Assembly (NCBI RefSeq): GCF_031880315.1
Contig: NZ_CP134771.1
Span: forward strand, 3,622,501-3,686,500
Reading direction: 5' to 3'
From: Pseudomonas baltica
GTDB taxonomy: Bacteria; Pseudomonadota; Gammaproteobacteria; Pseudomonadales; Pseudomonadaceae
Length of the DNA: 64,000 nt
In this document: piece after piece, positions 1-7,331 of the stretch
Numbering within the stretch: the first letter of the stretch is position 1
Layout of the letters: the number at the start of each line of letters is the position of its first letter
The notes under the pieces: generated by a model
What the model saw: only the letters and a program-made list of their open reading frames with translations
Told to the model about the DNA's origin: nothing
The model's database searches: none
Made by a program: the position numbers and the translations under genes

Positions 1-1769
1 CGACCAACGCGGCCGCGCAATTGGTGCAACTGCGCCAGGCCCAGGCGTTCGGGGTTTTCGATGATCATCAGGCTGGCGTTGGGCACGTCGACGCCGACCT
101 CGATCACCGTGGTCGCGACCAGCAATTGCAGGTGGCCTTGCTTGAATTCGGCCATGATCGCGGCCTTTTCGGCGGGCTTCATGCGCCCGTGAATCAGGCC
201 CACGCGTAGCTCGCCGAGGGCGCTGCCGAGTTCTTCGAAGGTGGTTTCGGCGGCCTGGCAGGTGAGTTCTTCGGACTCTTCGATCAGGGTGCACACCCAA
301 TACGCCTGGCGCCCCTCGGCACAGGCAGCGCGGACCCGTTCGATGACTTCGATGCGCCGCGTGTCGACCACCAGCACGGTGTTCACTGGCGTGCGGCCCG
401 GCGGCAGTTCGTCGAGGATCGAGGTGTCGAGGTCGGCGTAGGCGCTCATGGCCAGCGTGCGCGGGATCGGCGTCGCGGTCATGATCAACTGGTGCGGGCA
501 GAGCTTTGTGCCGATGCCGTTGATACTCACGCCTTTCTCGCGCAGTGCCAGGCGCTGCTGGACGCCGAAGCGGTGTTGCTCGTCGATGACCACCAGGGCC
601 AGGCGATGGAACTGCACCTCGGGCTGGAACAGCGCGTGAGTGCCGACCACCATGGGCGCGCCGGCCGCGATACGCTCCAGCGCGTGCACGCGGTGCTTGC
701 CCTTGAGCTTGCCCGCCAGCCAGGCGACTTCGATGCCGAGGGGCTCGAGCCAGCGCTGGAAGTTGGCGAAGTGCTGCTCGGCGAGGATCTCGGTCGGGGC
801 CATCAGGGCCACCTGATAGCCGGCTTCGAGTGCCTGCAGTGCTGCCAGGGCGGCGACTACCGTCTTGCCGGCGCCGACATCGCCTTGGATCAAGCGCAGC
901 ATGGGCTCGGGTTGGCTGAGGTCGTAGGCGATCTCTTTGCCGACGCGCTGCTGGGCGCCGGTGGGGGTGAAGCCGAGGTTGGCCAGGTACTGCGCCGGCA
1001 GGCGGCTGGCCACCGGCAAGGCTGGCGCGCGCTGAGACTTGAGGCTCTCGCGCAGGCGCTGCTGGGACAGTTGGTGGGTCAGCAGTTCCTCAAACGCCAG
1101 ACGATGCTGGGCCCAGTGATGACCCAGGGCGAGCTCTTCAAGGTCGGCGTCGGGCGGCGGATGATGCAGGTAGCGGATGGCATCGTCCAGCGGCGCCAGT
1201 TGATAGTCTCGCGCCAGCTCCTGGGGCAGCCAATCCGGCAGGCTGCGCGGCCCGAGCATGCTCAGCGCCTGCTGCGAAAGCTGACGCAGGCGCGCCTGGG
1301 TCAGGCCCTCGGTGGTCGGGTAGATGGGCGTGAGGTTCTGCTCCACCGGGATCTGCTCGTCGCCGGTCAGGGCGCGGTATTCGGGATGGTAGATTTCCAG
1401 GCCCGAGGCGCCGGGGCGGGCTTCGCCGTAGCAGCGCAAATGGGTGCCGCGCTTGAGCGCTTCTTTCTGCGCGTTGCTGAAGTGGTAGAAGCGCAGGCTC
1501 AGCGAACCGGTACCGTCGCCCAGGCGCACCAGCAGGCTGCGGCGCTTGCCCATGGACACGTCGGCGCCGCTGACCACCCCTTCGATCACCGCATCCTGGC
1601 CCGGACGCAGGGCGCCAATGGGCACCACGCGGGTGCGGTCCTGATAGCGCAAGGGCAAGTGAAACAGCACGTCCTGCAGGTTTTCGAGGCCGACCTTGGC
1701 GAGCTTTTCAGCCATTGCCTCGCCGACGCCCTTGAGCGCCGTGACCGAGACCTTGGACAGCTCAGTCAT
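1..1769 (-). CDS. recG: ATP-dependent DNA helicase RecG (3' end outside window)
   Basis: This is the N-terminal 589 or so residues of RecG, the helicase that regresses stalled replication forks and migrates Holliday junctions. The reading frame opens with MTELSKVSVTALKG at 1769 and runs off the left edge. The N-terminal wedge/OB region has the usual PLRYQDRT segment near residue 45. Walker A reads GDVGAGKT near residue 298, and motif II is the RecG-type DEQHRFGV near residue 393. The stretch TATPIPRT follows, and the protein is cut at QLRGRVG. RecG is usually about 690 residues, so roughly 100 are missing. It follows oxyR on the same strand after 72 bases, an arrangement known in pseudomonads that suggests co-transcription with the peroxide regulator. 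Identification is very secure. Confidence 0.96.
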   Translation of the reverse strand, partial: MTELSKVSVTALKGVGEAMAEKLAKVGLENLQDVLFHLPLRYQDRTRVVPIGALRPGQDAVIEGVVSGADVSMGKRRSLLVRLGDGTGSLSLRFYHFSNAQKEALKRGTHLRCYGEARPGASGLEIYHPEYRALTGDEQIPVEQNLTPIYPTTEGLTQARLRQLSQQALSMLGPRSLPDWLPQELARDYQLAPLDDAIRYLHHPPPDADLEELALGHHWAQHRLAFEELLTHQLSQQRLRESLKSQRAPALPVASRLPAQYLANLGFTPTGAQQRVGKEIAYDLSQPEPMLRLIQGDVGAGKTVVAALAALQALEAGYQVALMAPTEILAEQHFANFQRWLEPLGIEVAWLAGKLKGKHRVHALERIAAGAPMVVGTHALFQPEVQFHRLALVVIDEQHRFGVQQRLALREKGVSINGIGTKLCPHQLIMTATPIPRTLAMSAYADLDTSILDELPPGRTPVNTVLVVDTRRIEVIERVRAACAEGRQAYWVCTLIEESEELTCQAAETTFEELGSALGELRVGLIHGRMKPAEKAAIMAEFKQGHLQLLVATTVIEVGVDVPNASLMIIENPERLGLAQLHQLRGRVG

Positions 1770-1841
1770 GAGCGCTGCTCATGGGGGCGCGGCTTTTCAA
1801 AAAGTGGCTTTTCAGGATCCGGCTTTTCATGACCCAGCTCT

Positions 1842-2777
1842 TCATGACGCGACTTTGGCCGTCGGCACCAGGGGCTTGGCCACCGAGCACAGGCGCACCG
1901 AGTCCGCGAGGATCTCGATCGCCTTGGGCCGCGGGAAACTGGCGCGCCAGGCAATGGCGACCGTGCGGAAGGCCGCCGGTGGGGTCAGCGGCCGCACTTC
2001 GATCACGCCGGGCTGGTAGTGATGGCTATCGACAGCCGACAGCGGCAGCACCGACACGCCCAGGCCCGAGGCGACCATGTGGCGGATGGTTTCCAGCGAG
2101 CTGGATTCCACGGTGGTGTGGCGCGCAGCATCCGAGCCTTTGGCCAGCGTCGGGCACGCTTCGAGCACCTGGTCGCGGAAGCAATGACCTTCGCCGAGCA
2201 GCAGCAGGCTCTTGTCGTTGAGCAGGCCGGCGTCGATGGTTTCCTTGCGCGTCCACGGGTGGTCGCTCGGCATCAGCACGTAGAACGGCTCATCGTAGAG
2301 CGGCAGGGTCAGCACGTCGGCTTCGTTGAACGGCAGGGCGATGATGATCGCGTCGAGTTCACCGTTGCGCAGTTTGTCGCGCAGCACATGGGTGAAGTTC
2401 TCTTCGATATACAGCGGCATCTGCGGTGCGACACGATGCAGTTGCGGGATCAGGTGCGGGAACAGGTAGGGGCCGACGGTATAGATGGCGCCGACCTTGA
2501 GCGGTGCGGTGAGCTGGTTCTTGCCGGCCTGGGCCAGTTCGCGGATGCCCTGGGCCTGTTCGAGGACCTTCTGCGCCTGGGCGACGATGCCCTCGCCGAC
2601 CGGCGTCAGGCGCACCGCGCTCTTGCTGCGCTCGAAGATCAGCACACCGAGTTCATCCTCGAGTTTCTTCACTCCCACCGACAAGGTCGGCTGGCTGACG
2701 TGGCAACGCTCGGCCGCGTGACCGAAGTGTTGCTCTTGGGCGAGAGTGACGATGTAGCGCAATTCTGTAAGGGTCAT
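1842..2777 (-). CDS. oxyR: Hydrogen-peroxide sensing LysR regulator OxyR
   Basis: OxyR is a LysR-type activator that forms an intramolecular disulfide on exposure to H2O2 and then activates catalase, alkyl hydroperoxide reductase and related genes. The product is 311 residues. An N-terminal winged HTH (residues 1-60, with FGHAAERCHVSQPTLS) precedes the sensing domain. The two redox cysteines fall exactly at C199 and C208 (GHCFRDQVLEAC), the numbering of E. coli OxyR. I chose the ATG at 2777 (MTLTELRYI) because the in-frame extension upstream has no family similarity. recG follows on the same strand. Function is secure by family and by the conserved cysteine pair. Confidence 0.96.
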   Translation of the reverse strand: MTLTELRYIVTLAQEQHFGHAAERCHVSQPTLSVGVKKLEDELGVLIFERSKSAVRLTPVGEGIVAQAQKVLEQAQGIRELAQAGKNQLTAPLKVGAIYTVGPYLFPHLIPQLHRVAPQMPLYIEENFTHVLRDKLRNGELDAIIIALPFNEADVLTLPLYDEPFYVLMPSDHPWTRKETIDAGLLNDKSLLLLGEGHCFRDQVLEACPTLAKGSDAARHTTVESSSLETIRHMVASGLGVSVLPLSAVDSHHYQPGVIEVRPLTPPAAFRTVAIAWRASFPRPKAIEILADSVRLCSVAKPLVPTAKVAS

Positions 2778-2870
2778 AACGTGCGTCCTGTAATAGCCGC
2801 CCCAGCATAGCGGCTGCGATCGATAGACGCACGTTATCAAGATCGCTTCTGTAACACAGAAGCGATTATT

Positions 2871-3617
2871 TCAGCGTTTATCCAGGGAATAAACGAAAGG
2901 CGCGACCACTTCCAGGCTGCCGTTGTTGAGCAGCTCCTTCGGCGGAACCGGCAACGGCTGCGCGCGGCGGATCATGTCGAGGGTGGCGCGATCCAGCGAG
3001 GCACTGCCAGATTCACCCGCGATGGCATAGGACAGCACTTTGCCTTCGGCGTCCACAGTGAAGCGCAGCTTGACTACCCCCTGAGTACCACGACGACGAG
3101 CATCTTCAGGGTATTTCTTGAACTTGGCCAGATGGCGCAGCAGGTCACCCTGCCAGCTTGGCAGCGCGTTGCTGTTGGACGGCATCGTTGGCTCGGACTT
3201 TTCCGCCTTGGGCGCAGACTCCTTGGCCGGTGCGGTGTCCACGGTTTTTTCCGCTGGCGGCTGCTCCTTCGGCGGCTCAGGCTTCTTCTCAGGCTTGGGC
3301 GGCAGCGGCTTGGGCTTGGGTTTCGGCTTGGGTGGCGGCTTGGGAATAGCGATTTCTGGCTTCGGCGCTTCTGCAACCTTGGGCAGCGGCACCTCTTCCA
3401 CGGGTTCTGGTGGCGTTGGCGGCGTGATGACCTTGGGTGGCGGCGGAGGTGCCGGCTCAGGGAGCGGCGCGATCTCGACCATCATCGCCTGGGGAGGCAA
3501 CTCGATGGGCTTGGGCGCGGGCCACTTGAGGGCGATGACGATCGCCAGGGCGTGGATCCCCAGCACGACCGCCAGGCTGCCACCGTAACGCGTCATTCGT
3601 TGGCGCGTGGTGATCAT
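2871..3617 (-). CDS. tonB: Energy transducer TonB
   Basis: TonB carries proton-motive energy from the ExbB-ExbD motor across the periplasm to outer-membrane receptors for siderophores and other ligands. The 248-residue product has one N-terminal membrane anchor (about residues 13-32). A long Pro/Lys/Glu-rich periplasmic spacer follows (about 38-140, with runs such as PPPKPKPKPKPLPPKP). The C-terminal TonB domain starts near residue 155 (WQGDLLRHLAKFKKYPEDARRRG) and contains GVVKLRFTVD. The ATG overlaps the exbD stop codon (ATGA at 3617-3614), which implies translational coupling in an exbB-exbD-tonB operon. It is probably the main iron-uptake TonB of this strain; other paralogues cannot be excluded. 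Confidence 0.95.
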   Translation of the reverse strand: MITTRQRMTRYGGSLAVVLGIHALAIVIALKWPAPKPIELPPQAMMVEIAPLPEPAPPPPPKVITPPTPPEPVEEVPLPKVAEAPKPEIAIPKPPPKPKPKPKPLPPKPEKKPEPPKEQPPAEKTVDTAPAKESAPKAEKSEPTMPSNSNALPSWQGDLLRHLAKFKKYPEDARRRGTQGVVKLRFTVDAEGKVLSYAIAGESGSASLDRATLDMIRRAQPLPVPPKELLNNGSLEVVAPFVYSLDKR

Positions 3618-4039
3618 TTCTTCGGCGCCGTCTCAAGTCCGACCAGGCCGACCTTCAGATAACCGGCGGCGCGCAGGGAATTCATGACGTCCATCAGCTC
3701 ACCGTAGTCCACGCCCTTGTCGGCCTGGAAGAAGATGGTGGTGTCTTTCTTGCCCTTGGTCTTGTTGTCCAGGTACTGCCCGAGTTGGGCTGCGTCGACC
3801 TTGTCATCGCCCACGTACAGGCTCTTGTCCATCTTCACGCTGAGGAACACTGGCTTCTCGGGTCGGGGCACTGGCTTGGCGGTGGAGGCGGGCAGGTCGA
3901 CCTTGATGTCTACCGTCGCCAGCGGTGCAGCGATCATGAACACGATCAGCAGCACCAGCATGACGTCGATGAACGGCGTGACGTTGATTTCGTGATTCTC
4001 GGCGAGATCGTCGCCGCCTTCGTTCAGATGCAGGCCCAC
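3614..4039 (-). CDS. exbD: TonB-system stator protein ExbD
   Basis: ExbD is the single-span component of the ExbB-ExbD proton channel that energises TonB. The 141-residue protein has a short cytoplasmic N-terminus (MGLHLNEGGDDLAENHEINVTPFIDVML). A membrane segment at about residues 20-42 carries the conserved aspartate of NVTPFIDV, the proton-carrying residue of the family. A periplasmic domain follows. It lies three bases downstream of exbB and overlaps tonB by four bases, so the three genes are one operon. Length and motifs are typical. Confidence 0.96.
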   Translation of the reverse strand: MGLHLNEGGDDLAENHEINVTPFIDVMLVLLIVFMIAAPLATVDIKVDLPASTAKPVPRPEKPVFLSVKMDKSLYVGDDKVDAAQLGQYLDNKTKGKKDTTIFFQADKGVDYGELMDVMNSLRAAGYLKVGLVGLETAPKK

Positions 4040-4042
4040 GGA

Positions 4043-5017
4043 TTACCCCACCTTGACCATTTGTGGCTGAGCGGCACGCTCGCCTGGCTGACGGTCGAGG
4101 TCGCGGCTGACCAGCAGCAGGACCTGGGCGGAAGCGTCGGAGACCTGTGCCTTGTAGCCGGCGATGGAGCGGGCGAAAACGTTGTAGATGACCACCGCAG
4201 GGATGGCCGCGACCAGGCCCAGGGCCGTGGCCAGCAGCGCTTCGGCGATGCCGGGGGCGACCACGGCGAGGTTGGTGGTCTGGGTTCTGGCGATGCCGAT
4301 GAAGCTGTTCATGATGCCCCACACGGTACCGAACAGGCCGACGAAGGGGGCGGTGGAGCCAATGGTGGCCAGTACGCCAGTGCCCATGCTCATGTTGCGA
4401 CCGCAGGCCGCGACCAGGCGCTCGAGGCGGAACGACACGCGCTCCTTGATGCCTTCTTTTTCGCGGGTATTGGCCGACAGGTGCATTTCTTCGAGCGCGT
4501 CATGCACCAGCAGGTTGGCCAGGGTGCCTTTCTGGGCAGCAGTCTCGGCGGCATCCTTGAGAGTACCGGCGCGCTTGAGCGCGGCGATCTCGCCTTTGAG
4601 GCGACGCTTAGCGCCTACCAGCTCGCAGCCCTTGGCGATCCAGATGGTCCAGGTGATGATCGAGGCCAGTGCAAGGCCGATCATGACCACCTTCACGACG
4701 ATGTCGGCGTTCTGGAACATGCCCCAGGGGGACAGGTCGTGGGCCATGCCCAGCGAAGTATCTGCAGGGGCTTGTGCGTCATCCGGGGCGACTTGCGATG
4801 CGGCCGGGGCGCTGGCGGCTGGCGCGGCAGAAGTGTCTACCGGTGCCGTAGCGGGCGCGGCGGAAACGGCGGCCGGGGCGGTGACAGGGTGGGTCGGGTC
4901 TTCAGCAAAGGCATTGGGTATCAGCGCCAGGCCGAGCAACAAGGCCGCGATACCTCGCCATGCGCGTGGCAGGCTGCGAAGCTTGGTTGGCGATGCTAGA
5001 GGTTCGGTACGAGTCAT
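4043..5017 (-). CDS. exbB: TonB-system motor protein ExbB (long pseudomonad form)
   Basis: ExbB forms the pentameric inner-membrane motor that surrounds ExbD and drives TonB. The 324-residue product has a signal-peptide-like N-terminus (MTRTEPLAS... with ALLLGLALIPNAFA). A low-complexity Ala/Pro/Ser periplasmic stretch follows (about residues 35-85). The conserved three-span MotA/TolQ/ExbB core includes LATIGSTAPFVGLFGTVWGIM. Pseudomonad ExbB is longer at the N-terminus than the E. coli protein, and this matches. I chose the ATG at 5017; an upstream in-frame start would add 22 residues ahead of the signal peptide. It is first in the operon with exbD and tonB. Confidence 0.95.
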   Translation of the reverse strand: MTRTEPLASPTKLRSLPRAWRGIAALLLGLALIPNAFAEDPTHPVTAPAAVSAAPATAPVDTSAAPAASAPAASQVAPDDAQAPADTSLGMAHDLSPWGMFQNADIVVKVVMIGLALASIITWTIWIAKGCELVGAKRRLKGEIAALKRAGTLKDAAETAAQKGTLANLLVHDALEEMHLSANTREKEGIKERVSFRLERLVAACGRNMSMGTGVLATIGSTAPFVGLFGTVWGIMNSFIGIARTQTTNLAVVAPGIAEALLATALGLVAAIPAVVIYNVFARSIAGYKAQVSDASAQVLLLVSRDLDRQPGERAAQPQMVKVG

Positions 5018-5084
5018 GCTGGCAGGACCTGATGGAAAGAATGTGGGGATGCCCTGCGAGGCCGAAGTCAAGGCCGAGGACAAA

Positions 5085-5120
5085 ACGGACGCGTATTATT
5101 GCAATTAATTCTTGTTAGCA
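5085..5120 (-). promoter_or_regulatory. AT-rich promoter region upstream of exbB, possible Fur site
   Basis: About 70-100 bases upstream of the exbB start is a strikingly AT-rich patch in a GC-rich context, containing the palindrome ATTGCAAT (5099-5106 region). TonB operons are commonly Fur-repressed. The match to the 19-base Fur consensus is poor by eye, so this is only a candidate iron-responsive promoter. Confidence 0.3.
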
Positions 5121-5206
5121 AAAGCGAAACAGGTATTTTTTTAATCAGCGCTGGCTGCAAGACGCCCGCCGGCGCTAGTCTGGCGCTTTGAAACGGAGCC
5201 TTTGAG

Positions 5207-6064
5207 ATGAGCACGCCCACACTTTTGATCGCCGGTTGCGGTGACGTCGGCAGTCGCCTGGCCCGGCAGATGATCGCTCAGGGCTGGGCCGTGCACGGGC
5301 TGCGCCGCTCGCCCGGCAAGCTGCCCGAAGGCGTGTTGCCGATAGCGGCCGATTTGTTCGATGAGCGCTGTCCGGCCGCCTGGCCCACGGGTCCGTTGGA
5401 CTACCTGGTGTATTGCCTGGCAGCGTCGACCCATGACGAGGCCGGTTATCAGGCGGCTTATGTACAAGGCCTCAAGCACGTACTCGGGTGGTTGCAGCAG
5501 CACGGGCAGCGGCCACGACGAGTGTTTTTCGTGTCCAGCAGCAGTGTCTACGGCCAGTTGGCAGGGAAATGGGTCGATGAGACCTCGGCGGTGGAGCCCA
5601 GTGGGTTTTCCGGCAGGATCATGGTCGAGGCCGAGAACACCCTGCTGCACAGCGGCTTGCCGGCGACAGTGGTGCGCTTGACCGGTATCTACGGCCCCGG
5701 CCGCGAGCGTTTGCTGACCCAGGTGCGCGAGGGTTACTGCGTGGCCGAGGATCCACCCTTGTATGGCAACCGCATTCACAGTGATGACGCTGCGGGCTTG
5801 CTGGCGTTTCTGCTAGGCAGTGACGCGGCGGGTAAGGCCTTGGCCAATGTCTACATAGGTGTGGACGACGCGCCGGCGCCGCTGGCCGAGGTGGTCGCCT
5901 GGTTGCGCGAGTATCTGGGCGTGACCGATTGGCAAGCCGAAGCCCAGGTCCGCCGCACTGGCAGCAAGCGCTGCAGCAACGCTCTGGCGCGGCAGTTGGG
6001 CTGGGTGCCGCGTTATCCCAGCTACCGCGAAGGCTATGCGGCGATCATCACAGAAGCTCTGTAG
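5207..6064 (+). CDS. Atypical SDR / NAD-dependent epimerase family protein (YeeZ-like)
   Basis: The 285-residue protein belongs to the extended/atypical short-chain dehydrogenase superfamily and resembles E. coli YeeZ. It begins with the nucleotide-binding loop MSTPTLLIAGCGDVGSRLA, a GxGxxG-type fold at residues 10-15. The VFFVSSSSVYG segment occupies the position of the SDR active-site strand, near residue 110. Substrate and reaction are not known for this group, so I give no gene symbol. The start is the ATG at 5207 behind GGAGCC. It stands alone, divergent from exbBD-tonB and convergent with the lipoprotein gene at 6103, with a shared hairpin between. Confidence 0.85.
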   Translation: MSTPTLLIAGCGDVGSRLARQMIAQGWAVHGLRRSPGKLPEGVLPIAADLFDERCPAAWPTGPLDYLVYCLAASTHDEAGYQAAYVQGLKHVLGWLQQHGQRPRRVFFVSSSSVYGQLAGKWVDETSAVEPSGFSGRIMVEAENTLLHSGLPATVVRLTGIYGPGRERLLTQVREGYCVAEDPPLYGNRIHSDDAAGLLAFLLGSDAAGKALANVYIGVDDAPAPLAEVVAWLREYLGVTDWQAEAQVRRTGSKRCSNALARQLGWVPRYPSYREGYAAIITEAL

Positions 6065-6089
6065 CCAAGGGGGCTCGCCCCCTCGCTAC
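6061..6089. terminator. Hairpin between convergent genes
   Basis: A strong inverted repeat (GTAGC and GGGGGC pairing with GCCCCC and GCTAC) overlaps the stop of the SDR gene and precedes the end of the convergent lipoprotein gene. There is no T-run, so it may be a repeat-derived hairpin rather than a classic terminator. A related sequence recurs near 11595-11690. Confidence 0.5.
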
Positions 6090-6102
6090 AGCGGCAGGAC
6101 GG

Positions 6103-6840
6103 TTACTTCTTCTCCAGCAACCAGCGCCGTACACCCGGGTGCAGATCAGGCATTTCGCTGTTCTGGGCCTGGTTGAGCGCCTGCAGGATCTCCAGTTGAT
6201 CGCCCTTGCGCACGAAAATGAAGGCATTGCCTTGGCCGGCCATTTCCAGCCACATGCTGTCATATTCGCCGCTCATGGCCGCACAATCACCGGCCAGGCA
6301 CAGTGCGTAGCGATCGATACCGGCCAGCCCGGTGACTTGGCCGAGCGGTGAAAAGGTCGCAACGCCACCCTTGCCCGGACCATCGAGGATCTTCCAGTTA
6401 CCGCCCATATAGGCCGTATACAGCGCACGCTCGAAGGTGCTGCCCTGCGCTGCGCCTGCTTCTGCCGGAATCGGCGCCTTGATGAAGTGCTGCTCGCCGC
6501 CCGAGTCGCTGGCTGCCTGAGTCAGGTCGGCACCCTTGATAGACAGGGTTTCTTTGTAGTTACCATAAAAGTCGACGTCCCAACCGCCTTCCTTCCTGGG
6601 CTGCAACTTGCCTTCGCCCATCTCGAAACCATTGCTGAAGGTGGCCTGGCCGGCTTTGGTATTGAGGCTCCATTCCAGATTAGGGCCGTTGGCCAGCAAC
6701 GATTGGCGCAGATTAGCGCCTTTGGCTGCCGTATCGATGGCGTTCTGATTGATCCAGATACCGTCCGGATCGACCGGTGGTTTGCTGGCACAGCCGCCCA
6801 GCAGGCCGGCGACAAGAATGAAGGCAAGCGCATTGCGCAT
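6103..6840 (-). CDS. Putative lipoprotein of unknown function
   Basis: The product is 245 residues and starts with a lipoprotein signal, MRNALAFILVAGLLGGCASKPP. The lipobox LGGC places the acylated cysteine at residue 17 and predicts export and membrane anchoring. The rest is a soluble domain with alternating strand-like segments (WSLNTKAGQATFSNGFEMGEGKL, WDVDFYGNYKETLSIKG). I do not recognise a catalytic motif. It lies upstream of nothing obviously related. The neighbour on the same strand, ridA, ends the next transcript 68 bases away. No function is proposed. Confidence 0.8.
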   Translation of the reverse strand: MRNALAFILVAGLLGGCASKPPVDPDGIWINQNAIDTAAKGANLRQSLLANGPNLEWSLNTKAGQATFSNGFEMGEGKLQPRKEGGWDVDFYGNYKETLSIKGADLTQAASDSGGEQHFIKAPIPAEAGAAQGSTFERALYTAYMGGNWKILDGPGKGGVATFSPLGQVTGLAGIDRYALCLAGDCAAMSGEYDSMWLEMAGQGNAFIFVRKGDQLEILQALNQAQNSEMPDLHPGVRRWLLEKK

Positions 6841-6908
6841 GGTAGGGGTCCTTCCGAAAGGGGGGAAGAGAAGTGGCGAAGCAGCTGCGCTTCGCCCTGT
6901 AGCGCGGT

Positions 6909-7289
6909 TTATTCGATGACCAGAATAGCGTCCATCTCGACCTGGGCGCCACGCGGCAGTGCTGCAACGCCAATGGCGGCGCGCGCAGGGTAGGGCTGCT
7001 CGAAGTAGCGGCCCATGATTTCATTGACCTTGGCGAAGTGGCTCAGGTCGGTCAGGAAGATGTTCAGCTTGACGATGTCCTTGAACGAACCGCCAGCCGC
7101 TTCGGCCACGGCCTTGAGGTTTTCGAAGACCTGCACGGTCTGGGCTTCGAAGCCTTCGACCAGCTCCATGGTCTTTGGATCGAGCGGAATCTGCCCGGAC
7201 ATATAGACCGTATTGCCGGCCTTGATGGCCTGGGAATAAGTGCCGATGGCGGCGGGGGCCTTGTCGCTGGTGATCACGGTCTTGGTCAT
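6909..7289 (-). CDS. ridA: RidA family enamine/imine deaminase
   Basis: RidA (YjgF/UK114) proteins hydrolyse reactive enamine/imine intermediates, such as 2-aminoacrylate made by PLP enzymes, and so protect those enzymes. The 126-residue product shows the family layout: [16 protein letters not shown] at the start, [12 protein letters not shown], and near the end [25 protein letters not shown]. That last stretch includes the conserved arginine that binds the substrate carboxylate. It lies 42 bases downstream of spoT on the same strand, a long-conserved neighbourhood in Pseudomonas. A second, more divergent RidA-family gene is at 35152 beside dadA. Confidence 0.94.
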   Translation of the reverse strand: MTKTVITSDKAPAAIGTYSQAIKAGNTVYMSGQIPLDPKTMELVEGFEAQTVQVFENLKAVAEAAGGSFKDIVKLNIFLTDLSHFAKVNEIMGRYFEQPYPARAAIGVAALPRGAQVEMDAILVIE

Positions 7290-7331
7290 GGATGACTCCT
7301 TGAAGGGGCGATGGGGCGCAACCGGCGAGTG

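Noticed and set aside
492..1832. 446-codon plus-strand frame over recG
   Set aside because: Antisense to clear RecG motifs; shadow frame.
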